Part shown: positions 32,273 through 41,335 of the stretch, one piece after another
Numbering within the stretch: the stretch's first letter is position 1
How the letters are laid out: each line of letters opens with the position of its first letter
Assembly: GCF_005877885.1 (NCBI RefSeq)
Contig: NZ_VCHY01000026.1
Span: 1 to 61,864 of the forward strand
Direction: 5' to 3'
Source of the DNA: Labilibacter sediminis
Lineage (GTDB): Bacteria > Bacteroidota > Bacteroidia > Bacteroidales > Marinilabiliaceae
DNA: 61,864 nt
Position numbers and translations under genes: made by a program
The notes under the pieces: generated by a model
What the model saw: only the letters and a program-made list of their open reading frames with translations
Told to the model about the DNA's origin: nothing
Database searches by the model: none

Positions 32273-34492
32273 ATGAAAATTTTTACAAGATGTACATTGC
32301 TAATAGTCATGATACTTTTGCTTTGTACTCAAGCAGGTATTGCTCAGGATATCAAGCGTTCTGATAAACCAAATGTAATCCTGATTTTAACGGATGATCA
32401 GGGTTATATGGACGTAGGATTTAACGGGTGTAAGGATATTCCAACTCCTAACATTGATCGTATTGCCAATGGAGGTGTGCGTTTTACCAATGGTTATGTG
32501 ACTTATTCAGTTTGCGGACCAAGTCGGGCTGGTATTATGACCGGACGATATCAGGATCGTTTTGGTTTTGGCAGAAATCCTTTGTTGGCCCCCAATGATA
32601 CAGCAATGGGATTGCCATCAACTGAGGAAACTTTAGCGACGGTTCTTAAACGCTCAGACTATACAAGTCTGGCTTTGGGTAAATGGCATTTGGGTGCACA
32701 TAAAAGTCAATATCCATTAAAAAGGGGCTTTGATGAGTTTTTTGGATTTTTAAGTGGTGGTCACCAGTATTTTCCTGAGCAATGGACTCTAAGAGACTTG
32801 TCTGAGGTGAGAAAACAATTCGATGGTTATAGAACCAGGCTGATGAAAGATAATGGTCGTGTTGATGAGAAGGAATATTTAACCGATGCACTTTCGCGTG
32901 AAGCTGTTTCTTTTATTGAAAAAGAAGCCGATAATCCATTTTTTATTTATTTGGCTTACAATGCACCTCATGGTCCGCTTCAGGCTACAGAAAAGTATTT
33001 AAGTCGTTTTAAGCATATCGAAGATAAAAAGCGAAGAACATATGCAGCTATGGTTAGTTCTGTAGATGATGGAGTAGGTTTGGTGTTAGATAAGTTGGAA
33101 GAACTGGAAATTGATGATAACACCATTGTGTTTTTCCTTTCAGATAATGGTGGTCCGGAAAAGCATAATGCATCAGATAATGGACCTCTTCGTGATGGGA
33201 AAAGTAGTTTGTATGAAGGCGGTATTCATGTGCCTTTTGCAATGCAATGGCCTGGGCGTATTCCTGCAGGACAGGTTTTTGAGAATCCGGTGATATCATT
33301 GGATATTTTTGCCACAGCTGTTGAGTATGCCGGAGCAACACCTAAAAACAATTTAGACGGAGTAAACCTGGTTCCTTATTTAACCGGGGAAAATTCAGGT
33401 AAGCCACATCAGCAATTATTTTGGAGAAAGTATGATGGTGGTGATTATGCTATGAGAGGAGGCGATCATAAACTTGTTAAGTATCAAAGTGATGTTGATG
33501 AGGTTTATAATCTGAAAAAGGATATTAGTGAAGAGAAAGTACTTAAGTTAAACGATAGGAATCATTATGCAGAGATGAAGTCTGCATATCAAAAGTGGGA
33601 ATCGGAGTTAATGGATCCTGTCTTTTTAGGCTTGATGCAGGATAAGCAGTACACGAAGGAAAATCCAAACAGATATAAAGTAATTAGTGAATACAAAGTT
33701 GATAATTTAGAACCCAAAGTACCGGAAGGTTATAAGTTGCTTTGGTCAGATGAGTTTAATACTGTTGGTAAGCCAAATCCTGAGTATTGGTCGTACGAAA
33801 ATGGTTTTGTGCGTAATCACGAATTACAATGGTATCAATCGGATAATGCCAATATCAAAGAAGGTGCATTGGTTATAGAAGGAAGGCGTGAACAGGTTAA
33901 AAATACCAATTATAAAAAGGACAGTAAAAATTGGCGTCATAATTGGGAGTTTGCAGAGTATACATCTTCTTGCATAAAAACCAAGGATAAATTTAGTTTT
34001 CAATATGGAATTATGGAGGTTCGTGCCCGGATTGATACAAGCATGGGTATGTGGCCGGCTATTTGGACACTTGGAGTAGAGAATCGATGGCCATCGAACG
34101 GAGAGGTGGATCAATTGGAGTATTATCGATTTGAAGGAGAAGCGAAGATATTGGCCAATGCATGTTGGGCAGGAGAGAATATGAAGCCCGTTTGGGATTC
34201 AGAAAAAATACCGTTTAAAAATTTTATTGCAAAAGAACATGACTGGGTAGACAAGTTTCATGTTTGGAAGATGGATTGGACCAAAGATTATATCAGATTG
34301 TATTTGGATGATGTTCTCTTGAATGAAATTGATCTTTCAAAAACGATTAACGCTGATGGCACCAACCCTTTTCATCAACCACAATACATACTACTTAATC
34401 TTGCTCTGGGAAGTAATGGAGGAGATCCAACAAATACAACATTTCCTCGTAAATATGAGGTGGATTATGTAAGAGTGTATCAAAAAAAATAG
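32273..34492 (+). CDS. Bifunctional sulfatase-GH16 fusion enzyme
   Basis: Single 739-aa polypeptide with two catalytic units. Signal peptide about 1-25. Residues about 33-460 are an S1 sulfatase: metal-binding DDQG at 41-44, CGPSR with the formylglycine Cys81, LTDALSREA and SDNGGPEKHNASDNGPLRDGK blocks. Residues about 490-739 are a GH16 beta-jelly roll: LLWSDEFN, NHELQWYQSDNA, SGMWPAIWTLG-like block, catalytic E611-V-D613-Q-L-E616, and C-terminal VDYVRVYQ. Both catalytic motifs are intact and no frame break is seen. GH16 enzymes are endo-acting on beta-1,3 or beta-1,4 glucans and galactans. The fusion would couple desulfation to backbone cleavage. It is the last gene of PUL1, 24 nt after the GH43-like gene. 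No T9SS domain, so probably periplasmic. Confidence 0.88.
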   Translation: MKIFTRCTLLIVMILLLCTQAGIAQDIKRSDKPNVILILTDDQGYMDVGFNGCKDIPTPNIDRIANGGVRFTNGYVTYSVCGPSRAGIMTGRYQDRFGFGRNPLLAPNDTAMGLPSTEETLATVLKRSDYTSLALGKWHLGAHKSQYPLKRGFDEFFGFLSGGHQYFPEQWTLRDLSEVRKQFDGYRTRLMKDNGRVDEKEYLTDALSREAVSFIEKEADNPFFIYLAYNAPHGPLQATEKYLSRFKHIEDKKRRTYAAMVSSVDDGVGLVLDKLEELEIDDNTIVFFLSDNGGPEKHNASDNGPLRDGKSSLYEGGIHVPFAMQWPGRIPAGQVFENPVISLDIFATAVEYAGATPKNNLDGVNLVPYLTGENSGKPHQQLFWRKYDGGDYAMRGGDHKLVKYQSDVDEVYNLKKDISEEKVLKLNDRNHYAEMKSAYQKWESELMDPVFLGLMQDKQYTKENPNRYKVISEYKVDNLEPKVPEGYKLLWSDEFNTVGKPNPEYWSYENGFVRNHELQWYQSDNANIKEGALVIEGRREQVKNTNYKKDSKNWRHNWEFAEYTSSCIKTKDKFSFQYGIMEVRARIDTSMGMWPAIWTLGVENRWPSNGEVDQLEYYRFEGEAKILANACWAGENMKPVWDSEKIPFKNFIAKEHDWVDKFHVWKMDWTKDYIRLYLDDVLLNEIDLSKTINADGTNPFHQPQYILLNLALGSNGGDPTNTTFPRKYEVDYVRVYQKK

Positions 34493-34541
34493 TTGTGCAG
34501 ATGCTGTAGTGCCATTTTTACAATGGTAATCGTATTTTTGT

Positions 34542-34578
34542 AAAAGGTTATCTTAATTATGTTGAGATGGCCTTTTGT
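34542..34578 (+). terminator. Intrinsic terminator at the end of PUL1
   Basis: A 15-bp stem including three G-U pairs (AAAAGGTTATCTTAA at 34542-34556 with TTGAGATGGCCTTTT at 34562-34576), about 50 nt after the fusion gene. It marks the end of the locus. Confidence 0.75.
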
Positions 34579-34594
34579 CGTTGATGGTCATTTA

Positions 34595-34764
34595 AACCCG
34601 GATTATGTGTTAGAACATCGTTATGAGGAATGAAAGTGCAAACAAATCAAGGATTTGTTGAGACGACTCATAGCACCGCTATGGTGAGTTGAAACAAGTT
34701 AGTTTACGCCTTGATTGGCAGTAGTTTCATTACGTAATAGGTTTTCTAACGCATATTGCGGGTT
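34595..34764 (-). mobile_element. MITE-like 170-bp element with terminal inverted repeats, copy 2 (inverted)
   Basis: Same element as at 6706-6875, opposite orientation and identical length. Terminal inverted repeats at 34595-34615 (AACCCGG...GTTAGAA) and 34744-34764 (TTCTAAC...GCGGGTT). Two internal mini-hairpins are perfect here (CAAATCAAGGATTTG near 34640-34655 and CATAGCACCGCTATG near 34669-34683). It starts 17 nt after the PUL1 terminator. Divergence between copies indicates old or independently acquired insertions. Confidence 0.75.
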
Positions 34765-34839
34765 AAAGTTAATCTTTTGTATTTAGAAGATAATCCGAAT
34801 TTGAAGAGACATCACTTGTTAAATTGTTGTCTGTAATTG

Positions 34840-35193
34840 TTATCTATTCGTCAATAGTTCAAAAAGTTGTTCGTTGATATAATAATTACCAGTCCCTAAT
34901 TTTTCTTTTTTAAGCATATTATCTTCTGCTAATTTGTTAAGATAATTTGCTGCCGTCAATCTTGATACCCCTAAGTCATTTACAACATATTCTATTTTAG
35001 TATAAGGGTGTTTAAAAAGATTGTTGAGTAAATCCTGACTATAAAATTTATAATTATCTCTCAATCGATGTTTATAGTCAAGCATGAGTTCTTTTATTTT
35101 AATTATTAATTCAATTGTTTCTCGCGATGTAACCTCAATGCCCTTAATCATAAATAAAATCCATTCTTCCCACAGATTTTGATTTCTATCTTG
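34840..35193 (-). pseudogene. Fic-family protein, C-terminal remnant
   Basis: The minus-strand frame reads in-phase from 35193 (just after a stop at 35196-35194) to a stop at 34840. It matches only the C-terminal third of Bacteroidota Fic proteins: NLWEEWILFMIKGIEVTS, then DNYKFYSQDLLNNLFKHPYTKIEYVV and the winged-helix tail VSRLTAANYLNKLAEDN. The catalytic Fic motif (HPFxxGNGR) and all preceding sequence are absent. It is therefore a decayed AMP-transferase gene, although a 103-codon frame from Met at 35151 could still be translated. Full-length relatives are often carried on mobile or defence islands. Confidence 0.8.
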
Positions 35194-35197
35194 CTAC

Positions 35198-35214
35198 AGG
35201 TGTCCAGTACACCT
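35198..35214. repeat. Short inverted repeat at the junction of two gene remnants
   Basis: AGGTGT (35198-35203) and ACACCT (35209-35214) form a 6-bp inverted repeat around CCAGT. It lies in the ~40 bp between the truncated Fic remnant and the truncated DUF6371 remnant and may mark a deletion or recombination scar. Confidence 0.35.
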
Positions 35215-35236
35215 ATTATAATTTGTATAGTAATCT

Positions 35237-35901
35237 AGGATTGGACAAGTTCGAACCGGTAAGGTAATGCTATATAATTCAAAAACTCTAAAGCGGGTTG
35301 GATATATCAACTGGGTGCATCATATTACTAAGCAAAAGGACTTCAATTTAAAACAAGTATTCTTTGGCGCTCACCTGCTTATTGATAAGACAATACCTGT
35401 GGCCATTGCCGAAGGTGAAAAGAATGCCATATTGGGAGCATTGTATTATCCACAATACAATTGGATAGCTGTTGGCTCTGTTGAAACGAGCCAGCATCCA
35501 GCTCTCATATAGGGTATGAGGATTAGTTCTGGCGAGTTCAATGTGGCCTTTAAAAAGAAAACTTAACACATTAAATGTTAAATGTGCAAAAGCTAAATAC
35601 GCTCAAAGGTTACCAGGTCACTTTATTTCCGGATAAAGGAAAAGCTTTTATGAAATGGATCAAGATAGCAGAAAGTGCTTGCTTTCATGTTCAAGTAAAT
35701 ACCGTTCTGGAGAATACCGACTTAAATGAAGGTGATGACATTGCTGATTTGGTTATTTCTATCAAAAAGGAACAGTATCTGGCAGGTCCAGAAGCTTTAA
35801 TTGATAAGTTTAAAAGAAAGAATAAATACCTGGGGCTATTGATACAGAAATTTGACTTGGTTATCGGTTGCACTATGATTCTCTTATATAATGTGTATTG
35901 A
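35237..35901 (+). pseudogene. DUF6371 (Toprim-like) protein, frameshifted and N-terminally truncated remnant
   Basis: Two frames together follow the known order of DUF6371 proteins of Bacteroidota mobile elements. The first (35237-35512) has GQVRTGKVMLYNSKTLKR, INWVH, FNLKQVFFGAHLL, PVAIAEGEKNAILGALYYPQ and WIAVGS. The second, in a different phase (35575-35901), has LKGYQVTLFPDKGKAFMKW and DIADLVIS. The N-terminal half (usually with a zinc-binding segment) is missing, and a frameshift or small insertion separates the halves near 35513-35574. The gene is dead as it stands. Family members resemble Toprim/primase proteins, so it probably came with a past mobile element. Confidence 0.78.
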
Positions 35902-35919
35902 TAGTTTCTTGTTAGTATT

Positions 35920-38900
35920 TCATTCTGGTTTAATCCCAAATTTCACAGCAAAGCACTTTTTAAAATAGTAAACATCTTGAAAGCCCACTGCTTCAGAGAT
36001 TTCATTTACCGTCATCTTTTTTTCATTAATCAATTCCTGTGCTTTTTTTAGGCGAAAGTCTTTTATGAATTCATTGGGAGTTGAATTGGTTAGGGATTTT
36101 ATTTTTCGATATAAACTAGAACGGCTCATAAATAATTTATTTGCCATATCATCAACGTTTATGTTTGGATTACTTAAATTATCATTTATAAATGAGTGAA
36201 TGGAATCGAATAGCTTTCTGTCCAATACAGATAGACTATCTATAAACGATTGATTATTATCTTCGGTGTTGTTATTGTATCGTTCAATGATTTTTGCTCT
36301 GAGACTTAAGAAATTATCAATTTGTGCAAGTAATATTTCTGAATCAAAAGGTTTACTTATGTATGCATCGGCTCCGGAATTGATACCATCTTTCTTAGCC
36401 TCACGTGATTTTTTAGCAGTTAATAAAAGTATGGGTATATGGCTTGTTTTTAGATTGGTTTTCAATGTTTGACACAATTCATATCCATCAACAACCGGCA
36501 TCATTACATCAGAGATAATTAAATCCGGGTTTCTTTTTAATGCTATGTTTATCCCTTCTTGTCCATTTGAAGCAACAATGCATTTGTATTTTTGACTTAA
36601 GAATAAATTCATCCAAGCCTGAAGTTCCTCATTATCTTCAACCAGCAAAACTGTGTGTTCTTTTTTAGAATTTGATTTTTGAAGAGGAATATTCTCTTTT
36701 CTTTCAAATGGTATTTCTGAAGTGAGTTCGTATTTGCTATTTAAGCGTTCCGTCTCATTATAGTCATCTATTCCAACCGGTATTTTAATAGAAAAAACAC
36801 TTCCTTTCCCAACGGTGCTTTCTGCATATAATTCCCCTTTATGAAGTAATATTAGTTTTTTAACAAAAGAAAGACCAAGGCCATATCCCGAATGATCTTG
36901 ACTCGAATCAGAAACTTGAAAGAAATCATCAAATATGAAAGGGAAATCTTCAGGTGATATGCCTATGCCATTGTCTTTTATTGAAATTACAATGTATTTT
37001 TCATTTTTGCTTATCGCATTTCCAAATGTAAAAATATTAGTGTTGTTAGATTTTATATGGTTTTCTGTTAGATTGATATTAATCTTTTGCTTGTCTTTAT
37101 TGTATTTAAAAGCGTTGTACAGAAGGTTTAATACAATCTTCTTAAGGATGACCGGATCAAAGTATACAGACTCATTCAGTGATGAATTAAACAAAATCGG
37201 TGTATTGTAATAGGATAGTGATTTGTCTGAAAGATCAGTAATGCTTTTAAGAAAATCATAAATGTTTATCTCTGAAACCTTAATTTTGCGTTTCCCTCCT
37301 TCTATTTTCCTGAAATCCATTAATTCATCCAATAGTTCTCTCAGGTAATTGGTATTTCTAATTGCTACATTCAAGTGATTTTTCACACTAGGTGATATAG
37401 CCTCTTTTATCGCCAGGTCCAGAGGTCCTGAAATAAGTGATAAAGGAGTTCGGAATTCGTGCGACAAATTGGTGAAAAATTGAACTTTTTGATCGTGTAT
37501 TTTTTTGTTTTTGTTTTTTTGAAGTTTTTCTAATTCAAGCTTGTTCAGAATCCTGTTGTGTCCCTTTATTATTTTCCATGCTAATATCCATATTCCGATG
37601 AATACTAGAAGGTAAAGGGTAAATGCTAAGTTTGTTTTGTACCAAGGAGGTCTGATTATAATATTTAGCCTCAAGGGATTTGGATTCCATATATTATCGT
37701 TATTGGAAGTATAGGCAAGCAAAGAGTATTTACCGGGAGATAGGTTGTTAACGGAGATATTTGAAGTTTTCCCGGTAATAATAGTACGACGTTTATCTTT
37801 AAATTGCCATTTATATTGATTGTTTTGTGACATAATATAATTAAACGCAGCTACGTTTAGTTTGATATTATTTTGCCAGTGTTTTAGTATAAGTTTAGAG
37901 GTATATGCAATGTCTTGTTGTAGTATATTTGTTTGGTCATTGGGTTGAATGATCTGATCATTGATATATAGTTCTGTTAAAGCAGATGGTGGTATGAAAT
38001 TGTTATTGGCTATTTTGGTAGGATCGAAAACGGTGAAGCCGCCATTTCCTCCAAACCACAATCTGCCATCGCGGGATTTAAAACCGGCAGCTTTTGTAAA
38101 GTCATTAGACTGAATGTTGTGTTTGTAATCATACGTGTTTGTACATGATAGTTTATGATTTATTTTCACAATGCTATTGATTGTGCTGATCCATATATTA
38201 TCCAAAGAATCCCCTGTGACTGCCATGATATTATTACTAGGTAGTAGGTTACTTGTATTGAATTCTTCTATTTGGCAATATCCATTGTTGGTGTTGAGTT
38301 TTGATATTTTAAGTAAGCCATAGGTGGTTGCTATCCATGTGTTACCCTTTTTATCCTCATATAGATGTCGAATGTTATCAAATGAGTTTTGATATGAATC
38401 AAAGTTGTTAACGTTTTTAAATTGATTGCTTCGAAAATCAAAGAAATATAAACCTGTAGTGGTACATATCCACATGATATTATGCTTATCAGAGTGTAGT
38501 ACGAATTTGGCTATTTTTGTTTTCTCAGCTGATATACTCTTGTAAGGGGAATCTTCATTAGCTATAGGTTTAAAAGTTTTCTCGTCAAATAAAAGTATGC
38601 CGTTTCCGGGTGAGGCTAACCAGAGGATACTATCATTATCTCTTGCCAGGCTGTATATTGGTAATTCTGCGAAGTAATGGCCCTTTACGGCATGAGTCTC
38701 TTGATTAAATAAATCAATACCTGATTGATGCCCCCCAACCCAAATGTGCTCTTTATCGTGTTTGAGTATGGTTTTAACATACCTGTTTGAAATTGAAGAT
38801 GGAATATTTTCCAGGGACCGAAAATGTTGAAAGCCTTCTTCATTCATTAAAGCTAAACCTTCACCATCTGTTCCAAGCCAAATACCATAGTCATCCTCGA

Positions 38901-39966
38901 AAAATGTGTTTATAATATTCGATTGTAAACTTTTATTGTTATTCGCATTTCTGGAATACGTTATAAAATTATATTGTGTCGCATATTTAACGCTAATTCC
39001 CCCACTATATGTTCCAATCCAAATGTTTTTGGCATTATCCTGAACAATATCATAGATTGAGTTGTGGGATAAACTATTAATTTGGCCTTCATTAGAATAG
39101 TACGTTTCCAGTTTCAGTGTTTTTGTATTAAGTGAATACAATCCATTAAAACTGCCTATATAAACATTGTTCTTACTGTCCTCGCAAAACGTCCTTATTA
39201 TTCCACTTTTCATCTCACTGAACTGTTCCGGAGAAAAGTAATAGGTAGAATCTTCAGATTTGGAATAGAAAGCAAATCCTTCAAAGTTTGATCCTATGAA
39301 AATATTATCATTTGAATCACGAAACAGGCAATTTATAGTTAGAAACCTATCATCAATTAGATTCGATGCCACAATTGATTGATTGATTTTATTGTAATGG
39401 TATAATTTGTTTCCGGATGCAATCAGTAGTTCATTATTAATAGGTTCAATATCTGTTATTGGAATATGATTAAGAGTTGAGCCTTCTCTGAAAATATTTT
39501 CTCCCGGATCTTTATAAAAAACTTTTTTTGAGGCAACAACCCAAATAACACCCGAACCATCTTTTTTTAATGATGTAATATTCAAGCTTGAAAAAGAATA
39601 GAGAATTTCACTTTTATCGTAGTAGAGGGCTTTTGTAAACTCTTTTTTAGCTGCATTGTAAAAATCTAATCCATTCGTAGTCCCAATCCAAATATCACCA
39701 TTGGAGTCTGCAAGTAGTTTTTTTATTGAATTCGATGATATGCTGTTACTCACATCATCAAAGAAATTAAAGTGAGTAAAGTTTTTACCGTCATATTTGT
39801 TTAATCCGTTTGCCTGTGTTCCAAACCATAAATAACCGATACTGTCTTGACATATTGATAAAACTGAATTTTGGGATAGACCGTTTGTTACATTTAGGGA
39901 GTGAAAATGAACTTCAGATTTTACAAAAGTAGATAATAGAATAATGGATAGTAGCCAATATTTCAT
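35920..39966 (-). CDS. Hybrid two-component system regulator (HTCS2) of PUL2
   Basis: Second one-protein sensor/regulator, 1348 aa: signal peptide (about 1-17), two periplasmic propellers (about 20-690, repeats such as SIGYLWFGTQ and NIWIGTYSGG), Y_Y_Y domain, membrane helix (LAFTLYLLVFIGIWILAWKI), HisKA with His836 in SHEFRTP, HATPase (DHSGYGLGLSFVKK), receiver with Asp1153 in ISDVMMP, and AraC-type DNA-binding domain. It is divergent from the GH105-susC-susD operon, separated by 218 nt, so it most likely controls PUL2. The protein stops at FGIKPE, slightly before the YR(K) ending common in the family, next to the DUF6371 remnant. That may be natural variation or minor trimming by the insertion. 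Confidence 0.95.
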   Translation of the reverse strand: MKYWLLSIILLSTFVKSEVHFHSLNVTNGLSQNSVLSICQDSIGYLWFGTQANGLNKYDGKNFTHFNFFDDVSNSISSNSIKKLLADSNGDIWIGTTNGLDFYNAAKKEFTKALYYDKSEILYSFSSLNITSLKKDGSGVIWVVASKKVFYKDPGENIFREGSTLNHIPITDIEPINNELLIASGNKLYHYNKINQSIVASNLIDDRFLTINCLFRDSNDNIFIGSNFEGFAFYSKSEDSTYYFSPEQFSEMKSGIIRTFCEDSKNNVYIGSFNGLYSLNTKTLKLETYYSNEGQINSLSHNSIYDIVQDNAKNIWIGTYSGGISVKYATQYNFITYSRNANNNKSLQSNIINTFFEDDYGIWLGTDGEGLALMNEEGFQHFRSLENIPSSISNRYVKTILKHDKEHIWVGGHQSGIDLFNQETHAVKGHYFAELPIYSLARDNDSILWLASPGNGILLFDEKTFKPIANEDSPYKSISAEKTKIAKFVLHSDKHNIMWICTTTGLYFFDFRSNQFKNVNNFDSYQNSFDNIRHLYEDKKGNTWIATTYGLLKISKLNTNNGYCQIEEFNTSNLLPSNNIMAVTGDSLDNIWISTINSIVKINHKLSCTNTYDYKHNIQSNDFTKAAGFKSRDGRLWFGGNGGFTVFDPTKIANNNFIPPSALTELYINDQIIQPNDQTNILQQDIAYTSKLILKHWQNNIKLNVAAFNYIMSQNNQYKWQFKDKRRTIITGKTSNISVNNLSPGKYSLLAYTSNNDNIWNPNPLRLNIIIRPPWYKTNLAFTLYLLVFIGIWILAWKIIKGHNRILNKLELEKLQKNKNKKIHDQKVQFFTNLSHEFRTPLSLISGPLDLAIKEAISPSVKNHLNVAIRNTNYLRELLDELMDFRKIEGGKRKIKVSEINIYDFLKSITDLSDKSLSYYNTPILFNSSLNESVYFDPVILKKIVLNLLYNAFKYNKDKQKININLTENHIKSNNTNIFTFGNAISKNEKYIVISIKDNGIGISPEDFPFIFDDFFQVSDSSQDHSGYGLGLSFVKKLILLHKGELYAESTVGKGSVFSIKIPVGIDDYNETERLNSKYELTSEIPFERKENIPLQKSNSKKEHTVLLVEDNEELQAWMNLFLSQKYKCIVASNGQEGINIALKRNPDLIISDVMMPVVDGYELCQTLKTNLKTSHIPILLLTAKKSREAKKDGINSGADAYISKPFDSEILLAQIDNFLSLRAKIIERYNNNTEDNNQSFIDSLSVLDRKLFDSIHSFINDNLSNPNINVDDMANKLFMSRSSLYRKIKSLTNSTPNEFIKDFRLKKAQELINEKKMTVNEISEAVGFQDVYYFKKCFAVKFGIKPE

Positions 39967-40033
39967 ACAGTTTTTATTTTATAATAAAAGTACTAAAAAA
40001 GAAAATACATCCGTGTTTTGGCAGGCCGAGTGG

Positions 40034-40144
40034 CACAATATTTTAATAAATGACACAATTATCCAATCTGGTATATTGTTGGGATAATATTCCAATTATT
40101 GAAACTTTAGGATGGAGTAGTAGTAGCTAAGAACAATACATTTG
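40034..40144 (+). promoter_or_regulatory. Candidate PUL2 promoter and operator region
   Basis: TACATTTG at 40137-40144 matches the Bacteroidota -7 consensus TAnnTTTG exactly and lies about 40 nt before the GH105 start. No clear -33 TTTG is seen. Upstream, CACAAT occurs twice, 20 bp apart (40034-40039 and 40054-40059), and TTGGGATAATATTCCAA near 40078-40094 is a near palindrome. These are possible binding sites for HTCS2. The region is shared with the divergent HTCS2 gene. Confidence 0.45.
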
Positions 40145-40184
40145 GTGTAATAATTAATAAATAGTTACGAAATAAATTCAGATT

Positions 40185-41279
40185 ATGAGGAAGATATTAT
40201 TTATGAGGAAGACATTATTAGTGTTTCTTTTGCCAGTATTATTATCGTGTGGAAAGGATAACTTTAAAACTGAAAATATCATCGATAATATGAAAAGGGT
40301 TGCCGATTATGAATTGGCACATCTATCTACGCATTATAGCCAGGATGATAAATACAATTATCCTAACGGTTGGGTTCCTGCAACATTTATTGTTTCTCTT
40401 GTTCCTTTGTTTGAAGCAACAAGTGATCTTAAATATATGAAAGAAGTAAAAAATTGGAGTAGTAACTCTCAATGGGATTGTGCACCTCGTTTTAGGCATG
40501 CAGATGATATCGTTTGCGGACAGGTGTATCTTGACTATTACAGGCATAATAAAAAAGAGGTATATGTGAATAAATTAAAGAATCGAATGGACTCTTTAAT
40601 GATAACAGCTATACCGGGAAGGGAAGATTGGCATTGGTGTGATGCCTTATTCATGGCTCCACCCGTTTATATGATGGCAGGCTCAATTCTTAAGGATGCA
40701 GCTTATCAGGATTATGCGAATGAAATGTATTGGGACGTACATGATTATTTGTTTGATAAGGAAGAAGCACTCTTCTTTAGGGATGATAATTATTTTGAGA
40801 AAAGAAGTCCTAATGGAAAAAAGTTGTTTTGGGGACGTGGCAATGGATGGGTAATAGGTGGCTTGGCACGTATGATTCCATATGTTATGGATGAGACTTT
40901 TAAAAAGAAATATATTGAGCTGTTTAAGATCATGTCTCATCAAATTATTCAACAGCAACAAGAAGATGGGTTATGGCGAAGTAATTTATTAGATGCCGAT
41001 CATTACCCTGAAAAAGAAACTTCAGCTTCATCATTTTTTGTTTATGCTCTTGCGTGGGGAATTAATTATGGAATTTTGGAATCGGAAACATATCTTCCTC
41101 ATGTGTCAAAAGGTTGGAATTCGTTATGTGACTGTATTGATGATGAAACCGGTATGTTAGGTTGGGTTCAACCTATAGGTGCAGCTCCCGGTAGTACCAG
41201 TGCTTCTACGACAATGTCCTATGGGGCCGGAGCTTTTGTACTTGCAGGTACAGAAATTTTAAAACTATCAAATAATTAG
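40185..41279 (+). CDS. GH105/GH88-like unsaturated glucuronyl/galacturonyl hydrolase, lipoprotein
   Basis: Predicted (alpha/alpha)6-barrel enzyme, 364 aa, that hydrates and releases the 4,5-unsaturated uronyl residue left by a polysaccharide lyase. Family landmarks: HADD near residue 106, HWCDALFMAPP with the probable catalytic Asp153, FWGRGNGWVIGGLARM near 218, and the C-terminal GAAPGSTSASTTMSYGAGAF. Lipobox in LLPVLLSC; start is either this Met or the Met at 40203. It is the first gene of the PUL2 operon, 57 nt before susC. In ulvan or rhamnogalacturonan loci such enzymes work after a lyase, so PUL2 should encode one. Exact specificity (Rha, Gal or other next residue) is not deducible. Confidence 0.88.
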   Translation: MRKILFMRKTLLVFLLPVLLSCGKDNFKTENIIDNMKRVADYELAHLSTHYSQDDKYNYPNGWVPATFIVSLVPLFEATSDLKYMKEVKNWSSNSQWDCAPRFRHADDIVCGQVYLDYYRHNKKEVYVNKLKNRMDSLMITAIPGREDWHWCDALFMAPPVYMMAGSILKDAAYQDYANEMYWDVHDYLFDKEEALFFRDDNYFEKRSPNGKKLFWGRGNGWVIGGLARMIPYVMDETFKKKYIELFKIMSHQIIQQQQEDGLWRSNLLDADHYPEKETSASSFFVYALAWGINYGILESETYLPHVSKGWNSLCDCIDDETGMLGWVQPIGAAPGSTSASTTMSYGAGAFVLAGTEILKLSNN

Positions 41280-41335
41280 AGCTTAAGTTAGTCTAATCAC
41301 TCCCACATTATGAAATTTGTTTAAAAAATTTATCT

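Noticed and set aside
34840-35151. A free-standing 103-aa winged-helix regulator
   Set aside because: The in-frame homology continues upstream of the Met (NLWEEWILF) and matches the C-terminal third of Fic proteins, so a gene remnant explains it better.
35267-35901. Two separate small genes
   Set aside because: Together they follow the order of one DUF6371 protein in two phases, so they are parts of one broken gene.
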